Source of the DNA: SZUA-378 sp036652815
GTDB lineage: Bacteria; Bacillota; Clostridia; Lachnospirales; Lachnospiraceae
Assembly (NCBI GenBank): GCA_036652815.1
Contig: JAVVVE010000010.1
Location: 1-64,000 of the forward strand
Direction of reading: 5' to 3'
DNA length: 64,000 nucleotides
Shown: positions 17,351-25,533 of the stretch, piece by piece
Numbering within the stretch: position 1 is the stretch's first letter
How the letters are laid out: the number at the start of each line of letters is the position of its first letter
Program-made: the position numbers and the translations under genes
The notes under the pieces: model-generated
The model's database searches: none
Told to the model about the DNA's origin: nothing
What the model saw: only the letters and a program-made list of their open reading frames with translations

Positions 17351-18096
17351 TAGACAGAATCTGCAGGATATCCTCCTTGTAATTTCTGCATACCGCGTTG
17401 AATGGCATCCGCAGAAGTCCGCCAGTCAGCTTCCTGATTACGATAATCAAACTTTTCAATCAACCATGACATATCTTCTGACAGACGTGCCATATTTTGA
17501 TCCATGAGATGAAATAAGGCAGGAAAGAATTCTTCTTTTTCGAGATCAGTCAGTTTGGTATCAGCAGCAGTGCAAAGATCACCAAAATGTGGAAGACAGA
17601 ATCCTTTAGACTGAAACAAAGTAGTTTTAAAATCAGCATCCTTCTTATATAGTACGAAAAAAGTATCTAAGTATCTATTATATTCTTCAGCAGTGCGATC
17701 ACAGATATAACAGGACTTTTTGCGGTCGGCAACCCAGGCTCCGATGGCATTAGGCTGTTTGTTGCTTTTCTGAAACCGATCGGTAAAAGTACTTTTTCTG
17801 GGAGTAAAGTGTTTGCATTGTTGCTCCAACTCGGTACGTATCTGCATATAATGCGTTTTCAAGATCCAGCCATTCCCAAGTGTATTTCCATAATCAAACA
17901 TTTTCTTATAGTGATAACGGCAAAAACCGGCTTCATCTGTTTCTTTTCGAACCGAACTCTCCATATAAGAGGATGCGGAACCCAATACAAAATCCAACAT
18001 ATCTTGTTCCAAAGTACGTTCTATAAAGCAAAAAGGACATTCCTCGTTCGCATGCATCGCATCATTTAATGGAATGGTATATAGTTTTTCTCTCAT
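17335..18096 (-). CDS. DUF6062-type cysteine-rich protein
   Basis: A 253-aa soluble protein with likely metal-binding motifs in pairs: CPFC at ~20-23, CRYH at ~59-62, CYIC at ~133-136 and CLPH at ~171-174. The N-terminus (EKLYTIPLNDA) matches a family I recall from Lachnospiraceae as DUF6062. Function is unknown. The symmetric pattern, CxxC then CxxH repeated, suggests an internal duplication. Confidence 0.65.
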   Translation of the reverse strand: MREKLYTIPLNDAMHANEECPFCFIERTLEQDMLDFVLGSASSYMESSVRKETDEAGFCRYHYKKMFDYGNTLGNGWILKTHYMQIRTELEQQCKHFTPRKSTFTDRFQKSNKQPNAIGAWVADRKKSCYICDRTAEEYNRYLDTFFVLYKKDADFKTTLFQSKGFCLPHFGDLCTAADTKLTDLEKEEFFPALFHLMDQNMARLSEDMSWLIEKFDYRNQEADWRTSADAIQRGMQKLQGGYPADSVYQQRK

Positions 18097-18147
18097 TTCG
18101 ATTTACTCCTTATAGTAATATAGTAACATAATTGTAGCCTTTTTTTC

Positions 18148-18176
18148 TTGAAATAACAAGGGATAAAGGGTATACT
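18148..18176 (+). promoter_or_regulatory. Promoter of the cytidylate-kinase-like gene
   Basis: TTGAAA (18148-18153), 17-nt spacer, TATACT (18171-18176). Confidence 0.65.
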
Positions 18177-18211
18177 CATAAGAAGAGATAAAGAATAGGG
18201 GGACTACCACC

Positions 18212-18808
18212 ATGAATCAAAAGACAGTGATTACCATTGGAAGAGAATTCGGAAGTGAAGGACATGAGATAGGCCAAGAACTGGCTGAACGTCTGGCGAT
18301 TCCATTATATGATAAAGATTTATTGGAGAAGGCAGCCGAGAGAAGCGGGGTGTCAGTATCACACCTTGCCAATGTGGATGAAACCATTACCAATCGATTC
18401 TTAGAACCATATTTGGGGTTTGGTAATAACAAAGAAAATTTGAATGATAAATTATTTCAGGTGGAGACGCAGATTATCAGAGATGTTGCAGCAAAATCTT
18501 CCTGTATCATCGTAGGCCGATGTGCAGATTATATTTTAAAAGAGGATGCAGATTGTGTTCATGTATTTATTTATGCACCTTATGAAGCCAGAGTACAGAT
18601 TATCAAGCAGAAACATTGCATTACAGAGGAAGAAGCTAAGAAACTCGTTAAGAAGATGGATCAGGTACGCAATAGTTATTATGCATATTATGTTGGAAAA
18701 GGATGGAACCGTAAAGAAGGTAAGGATATTTTACTGAACAGAGCTAAATTTGGGATTGACGGCTGTGTAGATATTTTGGAAGCCATGGTGAAGAGCAGGA
18801 TTTTATAA
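18212..18808 (+). CDS. Cytidylate kinase-like family protein
   Basis: A 198-aa P-loop nucleotide kinase-like protein. It starts with TVITIGREFGSEGHEIG, a modified P-loop in which GREFGS(E)G replaces GxxGxGK. The middle segment CIIVGRCADYIL is typical of the cytidylate-kinase-like family (Pfam PF13189). Authentic substrate is unknown; it is distinct from essential cmk. GGGGG lies 10 nt before the ATG. It is followed after 11 bp by the PAS/GGDEF gene, so probably an operon. Confidence 0.8.
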   Translation: MNQKTVITIGREFGSEGHEIGQELAERLAIPLYDKDLLEKAAERSGVSVSHLANVDETITNRFLEPYLGFGNNKENLNDKLFQVETQIIRDVAAKSSCIIVGRCADYILKEDADCVHVFIYAPYEARVQIIKQKHCITEEEAKKLVKKMDQVRNSYYAYYVGKGWNRKEGKDILLNRAKFGIDGCVDILEAMVKSRIL

Positions 18809-18819
18809 GGGGAACTAAT

Positions 18820-21429
18820 ATGGAATCGATAGAGGAACGAAAAGTAGAAGAAGCTAATCGCGAAGATCGCATTCAGCAATTGGAAAAACAATTGAATTCA
18901 CTGGAAAAAAGTATTCCTGGTGGGGTATGTGAGGTGTGCGCAGATGAGGAGTGGACGATTCTGTGGCATAATAAAAATTATCTGGAAATAATCGGATATA
19001 CAGAAGAGCAATTTAAGGATGAATTGCAAAGCAAGGCAGTGGGCTATGTGGTACCGGAAGATGTAGAAAGAATCAATAAACTGATGCAGGAGACAGTCGC
19101 AAAAGGTCAGCGTTATTTTACAACGGAGATGCGTATCGCAAGACGTAATGGGGAAGAACGTATCCTTATGACTTCCTTTAGTTTTATTCCCAATGAAGAG
19201 GGAACGATCCCGACTTCCTTTAGTGTGGGTATTGATATTACAGAATATAAGTATAACAAGGAATTGCAGCAAAATGCAGAAATATATCTCCTTGCCATGG
19301 CACAAACCTCTAATTGCGTATGGGAATATGACATAGCTACGAAATGTATGAGTAGTTCTGAGAGTCTTTTTAACATATTTGGATTGAAGGGGAATATTGA
19401 AAATGTTCCGGAATCTTTAATAGAACAAGGTTTGATACATCCTGATTATGTACAAGAAACTCGACGTATGTATCAGGATTTAGAACGCGGAGTAGCCAAT
19501 GCACATGCCCTGATTCAGGCACGTAAGATAAATGGAGAATATATTTGGCTGGATATCAAACAGACCTTAATCTTCGGAGAAGACGGTAAGCCAAAGAAGG
19601 CGATTGCACTGGCAGAGGATGTGACACAGAGGCACAATATTGAGATTCGTTACCAGGAAGCTGAAAAACGCAGAGAGGCAATGATGTATGATTTTACATT
19701 CGTTTGTCAGCTCAATATGACCGGAAATACTATTTTACATGTGAATGAGAAAGATTTTCCGCTTTATGGACTCAAACTAGACGAAACAGTCAGTGAGCTA
19801 CTTCATAAAATAACAGATCATTTTATACATCCGGAGCAAAGGGGGCAATTTCTAAAATCTTTTAGTCAGGAATCTGTGCTGGATGCTTTTAAAAGAGGGA
19901 TTCAGGAAGTGGAGATTGACTATCAGTGTCTCACACAGGATCATACCTATCGTTGGCATAAAAGTATTATGAATATTATCAGAGAACCGGTTAAGGGGGA
20001 TCTTTATGCATATATTTATATGAAAGATATCCAGGAACAAAAATTACAGGAACTCGCACTTTTAAGACAGGCACAGAGAGATTCACTGACAGATTTATAT
20101 AATCGCCATACGTTGAAACAAAAGACCAACGATATGCTTCAATATGTGAAATATCATGATAAGATTCAAGCGATGTATATGATTGATTTAGATAATTTTA
20201 AATCGGTAAATGATAAGTATGGGCATACCAAAGGAGATGAAATACTGATTCAGACGGCAAAGGCTTTACGTTCCGTTATCCGGGATCAGGGGATCGTAGG
20301 ACGCATGGGGGGAGACGAATTCTATGCGTTTGTACCAACGTGTGTTTCTATACCCAGAGTTAAAATAATTGCAGACAATATCTGTAAGGCTCTCAAATGT
20401 GCTTTGAGTGAGACGTGTATTGTCGCGGCATCTGTAGGGGTTGCTATAGCACCCAGAGATGGAGACGATTTTAATACCTTATACAGATGTGCGGACGAAG
20501 CACTCTATCAGGCGAAAAGAAATGGGAAAGATGGATATGTAGTTTATTCGGCAAAGTTACGTCGAAAGCAGGCATCGCTTGACAGTGTTTCTGTGAGTAG
20601 GGAATGGCTCCTAGATGAATCTAATGATCTGGTGTATGTATCAGATATGGAAAATTATAATTTGCTCTATATGAATAAAGGAGCCAAAGAAGCTTTTGGT
20701 ATTGATCCGGAAGCAGACTTGAAGGGGAGAAAATGTTATGAAGTGCTGCAGCATTTGCAAGAGCCTTGTGAGTTCTGTAATAATCATCTGCTCTGCAGAG
20801 AGAGCTTCTATACATGGGAACATCAGAATCTTGCGATTCAGCGCTTTTTCCAGATTAAAGATCGTATCGTAGACTGGTACGGAAGACCGGCAAGAATAGA
20901 GATGGCAACTGACTTAACAAAGAAAGAAAATGAAAAAAACGAACTGGAAAAACAGGTAAGGATGAATCAGGTTCTGCTTCAATGTTTACACAAGATGAAT
21001 GTAAACGTAGCAGGCCCGCAGCTGATAGACGATATTTTAGGAGAAGTTGGAACATACTACCAGGCAGACAGAGCCTATATCGTATGGCAGAAGAGTGCTG
21101 AAAAGCGAGTTATCTATGAATGGACGAAAAAAGGAATTACACCACTTGGTCAGTTACTCTATGAGATCCCCTCTTTGGATGACAACTTTTTTACGAGGCT
21201 ATGTGGTGATCGGGACGATTACAGAATAGATAGCCAAAAAGAAGCAGAGAAGAAGTATCCGGATATGTATCGGATTATGCGTCAGCATGCAATAGAGAGC
21301 CAGAGAGCGATTCCTTTTAGACAAAATGGAATCATAGGAGGAATGATTGCTTTGGACAATCCTCATATCTCTCAAGATGATCTTACTCTTTTGCGGCTGT
21401 TGGAGGAATTTTTAATTAAGAGACTATAA
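18820..21429 (+). CDS. PAS-PAS-PAS-GGDEF-PAS-GAF diguanylate cyclase
   Basis: An 869-aa soluble protein. A short coiled coil (1-30) is followed by PAS domains at roughly 30-145, 150-280 and 290-405. GGDEF covers ~415-580 with intact GRMGGDEF but no RxxD inhibitory site. A further PAS (~600-705) holds a Cys cluster (C-x13-CEFC-x5-C). A GAF-like domain (~715-869) ends the chain. There is no EAL. Having the cyclase in the middle with sensors on both sides is unusual, since GGDEF is normally C-terminal. Confidence 0.87.
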   Translation: MESIEERKVEEANREDRIQQLEKQLNSLEKSIPGGVCEVCADEEWTILWHNKNYLEIIGYTEEQFKDELQSKAVGYVVPEDVERINKLMQETVAKGQRYFTTEMRIARRNGEERILMTSFSFIPNEEGTIPTSFSVGIDITEYKYNKELQQNAEIYLLAMAQTSNCVWEYDIATKCMSSSESLFNIFGLKGNIENVPESLIEQGLIHPDYVQETRRMYQDLERGVANAHALIQARKINGEYIWLDIKQTLIFGEDGKPKKAIALAEDVTQRHNIEIRYQEAEKRREAMMYDFTFVCQLNMTGNTILHVNEKDFPLYGLKLDETVSELLHKITDHFIHPEQRGQFLKSFSQESVLDAFKRGIQEVEIDYQCLTQDHTYRWHKSIMNIIREPVKGDLYAYIYMKDIQEQKLQELALLRQAQRDSLTDLYNRHTLKQKTNDMLQYVKYHDKIQAMYMIDLDNFKSVNDKYGHTKGDEILIQTAKALRSVIRDQGIVGRMGGDEFYAFVPTCVSIPRVKIIADNICKALKCALSETCIVAASVGVAIAPRDGDDFNTLYRCADEALYQAKRNGKDGYVVYSAKLRRKQASLDSVSVSREWLLDESNDLVYVSDMENYNLLYMNKGAKEAFGIDPEADLKGRKCYEVLQHLQEPCEFCNNHLLCRESFYTWEHQNLAIQRFFQIKDRIVDWYGRPARIEMATDLTKKENEKNELEKQVRMNQVLLQCLHKMNVNVAGPQLIDDILGEVGTYYQADRAYIVWQKSAEKRVIYEWTKKGITPLGQLLYEIPSLDDNFFTRLCGDRDDYRIDSQKEAEKKYPDMYRIMRQHAIESQRAIPFRQNGIIGGMIALDNPHISQDDLTLLRLLEEFLIKRL

Positions 21430-21447
21430 GGAAGGCATGGTTTTATT

Positions 21448-22815
21448 GTGAAAAAAGATTTTTATAAAAAAGTATTTGCATTGGTGTTGCCCATGGCACT
21501 GCAGAATCTCATCAATGTGGGAGTTATGGCAACAGATGTTATTATGTTGGGAAAAGTTGGAGAAACGGTATTATCGGGTGCCTCTTTAGGAGGACAAATT
21601 TATTTTATTTTGAGTCTTATTCTATTTGGTACAACCTCAGGGGCATGCGTTTTGCTGGCACAGTATTGGGGTAAACAGGATATTGATTCCATTGAAAAAG
21701 TAATTGGCATCGCGATGAAGATCTCGATAACGATCAGTGTTATCTTTATGGTGGTCAGCTTATTGATACCGGAATCCTTGATGCGTATCTACTCCAATGA
21801 ACCTGCGGTTATCTTAGAAGGTTCCAAATATGTTCAAATTATCGCACTTACCTATCCGATTGTAGCGTTTACATTAGTTTATTTGAATCTGATGAAGAGC
21901 GTGGAAAGAGTTATTATCTCCACGCTTGTCTATGGAGTATCCTTAATTGTTAATGTGATAGCCAACGCCATCTTAATCTTTGGATTGTTTGGCGTACCGG
22001 CTATGGGCATCAAAGGTGCAGCAATCGGTACCTTGATTGCGAGGCTTACAGAGCTTTTAATCGTTGTTATCTATGCGGCAAAATTTAATCGACAGGTAAA
22101 AGTCAGATTGCATTATTGCCTTCATATGGATAAGATATTATTTCCGGATTTTATGCGATATAGCGGACCGGTTATCTTAAATGAGATGATGTGGGGATTA
22201 GGATATTCAGCCAATAGTGCGATTGTAGGACATATGGGCAGTAGTGCAGTAGCTGCTAATTCGGTATCACAGGTTGCCAGACAGTTAGCTACTGTCATTG
22301 TATTTGGGATTGCAAATGCAACTGCAATTATGATCGGAAAAGCCATCGGTGAGAAAAAGGATAAAGTGGCCGAAGCATATGGTGCCAGCTTTATCAGGCT
22401 TGCATTGGTATTTGGTATCATAGGAGGTATGCTTATCTTATTCTTAAGACCCATTATTATTAGTGCACTGGGTTTTTCGGGACAGACGGCAGAATATATG
22501 AATGCGTTCATGTTTATGATGTCATTTTATGTGGTTGTACAAGCAGTGAATACCACTTGTATCGTGGGTATCTTTAGGGCAGGCGGAGATACTAAATTTG
22601 GTTTGATTATCGATGTTGCTTCTATGTGGGGTGCTTCGATCCTACTGGGTGCGATCGCAGCATTTGTGTTCCATTGGCCGGTTGAGATAGTTTATGCTAT
22701 CTTATTATTGGATGAAGTTATAAAAACACCACTTACCTTACTGAGATATCGTAAGAAGATATGGCTCAAGAATGTGACACGGGACTGTCAAACAGTCAGC
22801 ATGGGTAACGATTGA
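21448..22815 (+). CDS. MATE family multidrug/solute efflux transporter
   Basis: A 455-aa protein with twelve predicted helices in two homologous halves. It begins FALVLPMALQNLINVGVMATDVIMLGK, typical of MATE antiporters of the NorM/DinF type, which exchange cationic compounds for Na+ or H+. The start is GTG 21448; AAGGAAGG lies somewhat far upstream (about 14 nt). It lies 18 bp after the GGDEF gene and is followed by a strong terminator. Confidence 0.9.
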   Translation: MKKDFYKKVFALVLPMALQNLINVGVMATDVIMLGKVGETVLSGASLGGQIYFILSLILFGTTSGACVLLAQYWGKQDIDSIEKVIGIAMKISITISVIFMVVSLLIPESLMRIYSNEPAVILEGSKYVQIIALTYPIVAFTLVYLNLMKSVERVIISTLVYGVSLIVNVIANAILIFGLFGVPAMGIKGAAIGTLIARLTELLIVVIYAAKFNRQVKVRLHYCLHMDKILFPDFMRYSGPVILNEMMWGLGYSANSAIVGHMGSSAVAANSVSQVARQLATVIVFGIANATAIMIGKAIGEKKDKVAEAYGASFIRLALVFGIIGGMLILFLRPIIISALGFSGQTAEYMNAFMFMMSFYVVVQAVNTTCIVGIFRAGGDTKFGLIIDVASMWGASILLGAIAAFVFHWPVEIVYAILLLDEVIKTPLTLLRYRKKIWLKNVTRDCQTVSMGND

Positions 22816-22857
22816 ACGACAATTTTCTAAAGGAATATATTTTTTAAGGATGGAATC

Positions 22858-22898
22858 TTCCGCTTTTACCACAACATGGTAACAAGCGGAATTTTTTT
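22858..22898 (+). terminator. Terminator after the MATE gene
   Basis: TTCCGCTT and AAGCGGAA, with an inner TTACCA/TGGTAA stem, are followed by seven T. Confidence 0.92.
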
Positions 22899-22926
22899 GT
22901 TTTGTACTTTTTCTTATCAGAAAGAG

Positions 22927-22977
22927 TTGACAATTGAAAGGGAAAGAATATAATGAACATATGAACAGATATTCATA
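22927..22977 (+). promoter_or_regulatory. Promoter and metal-responsive operator of the ArsR operon
   Basis: TTGACA (22927-22932), 16-nt spacer, TATAAT (22949-22954). The palindrome TATGAA-CAGATA-TTCATA lies at 22960-22977, over the transcription start. SmtB/CadC-type repressors bind AT-rich palindromes in this position. Confidence 0.75.
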
Positions 22978-22994
22978 CGAGGAGGCGTGAAACA

Positions 22995-23372
22995 TTGAAG
23001 GAGCCGGTCAAAGAAGTTATTGTGGAACAATGCGAATATATTCATGTGCATGAGGATATTGTTACAGAAGTGAATGAGAAGATGCCGAGTGAAGAAGAAC
23101 TTTATGATCTGGCAGATTTTTTTAAGATTTTCGGAGATTCTACCAGACTAAAAATCCTAACGGTGCTCTTATGCTCCGAGATGTGTGTATGTGACCTTGC
23201 TCAGATACTGGGTATGACACAATCGGCTATTTCACATCAATTAAGAACCTTAAAACAGATGGCACTGGTGAAAAATCGAAGAGATGGAAAAACAATCCTG
23301 TATTCTTTGACAGATGGACATATTATGACAATCCTGAATCAGGGGTTAGAGCATATTGAAGAAGATAAGTAA
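22995..23372 (+). CDS. ArsR/SmtB family metal-responsive repressor (CadC-like)
   Basis: A 125-aa winged-helix protein. An N-terminal arm with acidic and His residues and one Cys precedes FKIFGDSTRLKIL. CVCDLAQILGMTQSAISHQL, the helix-turn-helix, follows, and the last helix has DGH plus a further His and acidic residues. The arm Cys plus CxC of the alpha-3 region resemble CadC Cd/Pb/Zn sites. The start is TTG 22995, with GAGGAGG about 10 nt upstream; the nearer GTG hits a stop at once. It should derepress the HMA/ATPase genes when metal is bound. Confidence 0.88.
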   Translation: MKEPVKEVIVEQCEYIHVHEDIVTEVNEKMPSEEELYDLADFFKIFGDSTRLKILTVLLCSEMCVCDLAQILGMTQSAISHQLRTLKQMALVKNRRDGKTILYSLTDGHIMTILNQGLEHIEEDK

Positions 23373-23403
23373 ACATTCAAAAATAGCATGGAGGAAATGA
23401 GAG

Positions 23404-23625
23404 ATGAAAAAAGTATTTATACTGGAAGATTTAGACTGTGCACATTGTGCGGAGAAAATAGAAACGAGTATTGGTAAGCTTGAAGGGGTGCAGCAATGCA
23501 GAGTCACCTTTTTAACTTGCAAGATGACATTGGATATGGAAGATGATAAGGTTGAGCGTATTATAAAAGAAGCCAAAAAGATCATTAAGACATTAGAACC
23601 GGATGTATCATTAATCGAAAAATAG
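23404..23625 (+). CDS. Stand-alone HMA-domain heavy-metal chaperone
   Basis: A 73-aa single heavy-metal-associated domain. The metal loop is DLDCAHCAEKIE (CxxC at residues 13-16). It replaces the N-terminal HMA that the next gene's ATPase lacks, so it may deliver or sense Zn/Cd for that pump. It sits between arsR and the ATPase with gaps of 31 and 18 bp. Confidence 0.85.
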   Translation: MKKVFILEDLDCAHCAEKIETSIGKLEGVQQCRVTFLTCKMTLDMEDDKVERIIKEAKKIIKTLEPDVSLIEK

Positions 23626-23643
23626 AGGGATAGGATTCATATC

Positions 23644-25515
23644 ATGACAAAGAAAATGAAGAAAAGAATGTATCGGGTTCTACTGGGAGGAGCATTATTC
23701 TTAGCCACCTTAATCATCAATCAGTGTATCCCCAATTGGAATCAAAATCTGGAACTGGGATTTTTCTTACTGGCATATTTCATTGTGGGTGGAGATGTTG
23801 TTAAAAAAGCTGTTCGGAATATAGGACATGGACAGATATTTGATGAGAATTTCCTTATGATGATTGCCACGATCGGTGCATTTTTAGTGGGTGAATATCC
23901 TGAGGCAGTAGCGGTTATGCTATTCTATCAGGTGGGTGAATTGTTTCAGTCTTATGCGGTCAATCAATCAAGAAAATCCATTACGGATTTAATGGATATC
24001 AGACCGGATTATGCCAATGTATATCGAGAGGGACAGTCAATAGAAGTCGATCCCGCAGAAGTAAACATAGGAGAGATCATCATCGTGAAGCCCGGTGAGA
24101 AGGTGCCATTAGATGGGACAGTGTGCAAGGGAAATACCTCACTTGATACCATGGCATTAACGGGAGAGAGTGTACCAAGAGAAGTACTCATGGGTGACGA
24201 TGTAATTAGTGGCTGTGTGAACCTGACGGGTGTAATAGAAGTCATGGTAAGCAAGGAATTTGGGGAATCTACCGTAAGCAAAATCCTTGATTTGGTGGAG
24301 AATGCATCTGCCAAGAAAGCGGAATCTGAGAATTTTATCAGTCGTTTTGCAAGATATTACACACCGATTGTAGTTGGCTGCGCAGTGTTATTAGCGATAT
24401 TACCACCCTTGTTTGCACAAGGGGATTGGAATATTTGGATTTATCGGGCATTGACTTTCCTAGTCATTTCATGTCCATGTGCCCTGGTTATTTCTGTACC
24501 ATTAAGCTTCTTTGGAGGTCTGGGTGGAGCTAGTAAAGCAGGGGTGTTAATCAAAGGCAGTAATTATCTGGAAGGTCTGGCACAGGCAGAGATTGTAGTG
24601 ATGGATAAAACAGGAACTTTAACCAAAGGTAATTTTAAAGTGAGTGAGATCCACGCACTGGGTGTGAGTGAGGCGGAATTATTACGATTAACTGCATATG
24701 CAGAGCATTATTCAAATCATCCCATCTCCTCTTCTTTGCAAGCAACCTATGGAATGGAGATCGAGGAACAACAAATATCTAATGTGGAAGAGATAGCAGG
24801 CAGAGGAGTACATGCAACCATAGCGGGTGCAGATATCTATGCCGGAAATACAAGGTTGATGGAAGAAAAAGAGATCGCTTATTTGCCTGTGGAGGATATC
24901 GGTACGGTGGTTCATGTGGCAAAAGACGGTGTCTATATTGGCTATATTTTAATTGCAGATGAAGTCAAAGCAGATGCCAAACAGGCTATCGAAGGATTAA
25001 AAAGAGAAGGGGTCAGCCAAATTGTTATGCTGACAGGAGACCGCAGGGCTACCGCAGAGCATATTGCACAAAAATTAGGGATTCAGACAGTCTATGCAGA
25101 ACTTTTGCCGGCGGACAAAGTAGAACGAATGGAATCCTTGATGCTCCAACAAACCGGAAAAGGAAAGCTCGTATTTGTAGGAGATGGAATCAATGATGCT
25201 CCGGTACTGGCAAGAGCAGATATCGGGATCGCGATGGGAGGACTGGGTTCAGATGCAGCCATCGAAGCGGCGGATATCGTCATTATGACGGACGAAGTGT
25301 CTAAGATTGCGATGGCGATGAAGATATCACGTAAGACACTTGGTATTGTGAAACAAAATATCGTATTTGCTATTGGGGTTAAGGTATTGGTATTAATATT
25401 GGCGACTGTTGGATGGGCAAGTATGTGGGCGGCTGTATTTGCTGATGTCGGGGTAGCAGTCATTGCGATACTGAATGCTATGAGAGCAATGAGGACCAAG
25501 ACTCTTACGGAATAG
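23644..25515 (+). CDS. Zn/Cd/Pb-type P1B ATPase (ZntA/CadA-like)
   Basis: A 623-aa heavy-metal P-type ATPase. It has the metal-channel CPC (residues ~277-279) in CPCALVISVP, phosphorylation motif DKTGTLT (~320), GDGINDAP in the P domain, and FADVGVAVIAILNAMR in the last helix. These are the P1B-2 signatures for Zn2+, Cd2+ and Pb2+. It exports metal from the cytoplasm. It lacks the usual N-terminal HMA domain, which is the separate upstream gene. Confidence 0.92.
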   Translation: MTKKMKKRMYRVLLGGALFLATLIINQCIPNWNQNLELGFFLLAYFIVGGDVVKKAVRNIGHGQIFDENFLMMIATIGAFLVGEYPEAVAVMLFYQVGELFQSYAVNQSRKSITDLMDIRPDYANVYREGQSIEVDPAEVNIGEIIIVKPGEKVPLDGTVCKGNTSLDTMALTGESVPREVLMGDDVISGCVNLTGVIEVMVSKEFGESTVSKILDLVENASAKKAESENFISRFARYYTPIVVGCAVLLAILPPLFAQGDWNIWIYRALTFLVISCPCALVISVPLSFFGGLGGASKAGVLIKGSNYLEGLAQAEIVVMDKTGTLTKGNFKVSEIHALGVSEAELLRLTAYAEHYSNHPISSSLQATYGMEIEEQQISNVEEIAGRGVHATIAGADIYAGNTRLMEEKEIAYLPVEDIGTVVHVAKDGVYIGYILIADEVKADAKQAIEGLKREGVSQIVMLTGDRRATAEHIAQKLGIQTVYAELLPADKVERMESLMLQQTGKGKLVFVGDGINDAPVLARADIGIAMGGLGSDAAIEAADIVIMTDEVSKIAMAMKISRKTLGIVKQNIVFAIGVKVLVLILATVGWASMWAAVFADVGVAVIAILNAMRAMRTKTLTE

Positions 25516-25533
25516 AAAGTGGAGAACAGGTGA

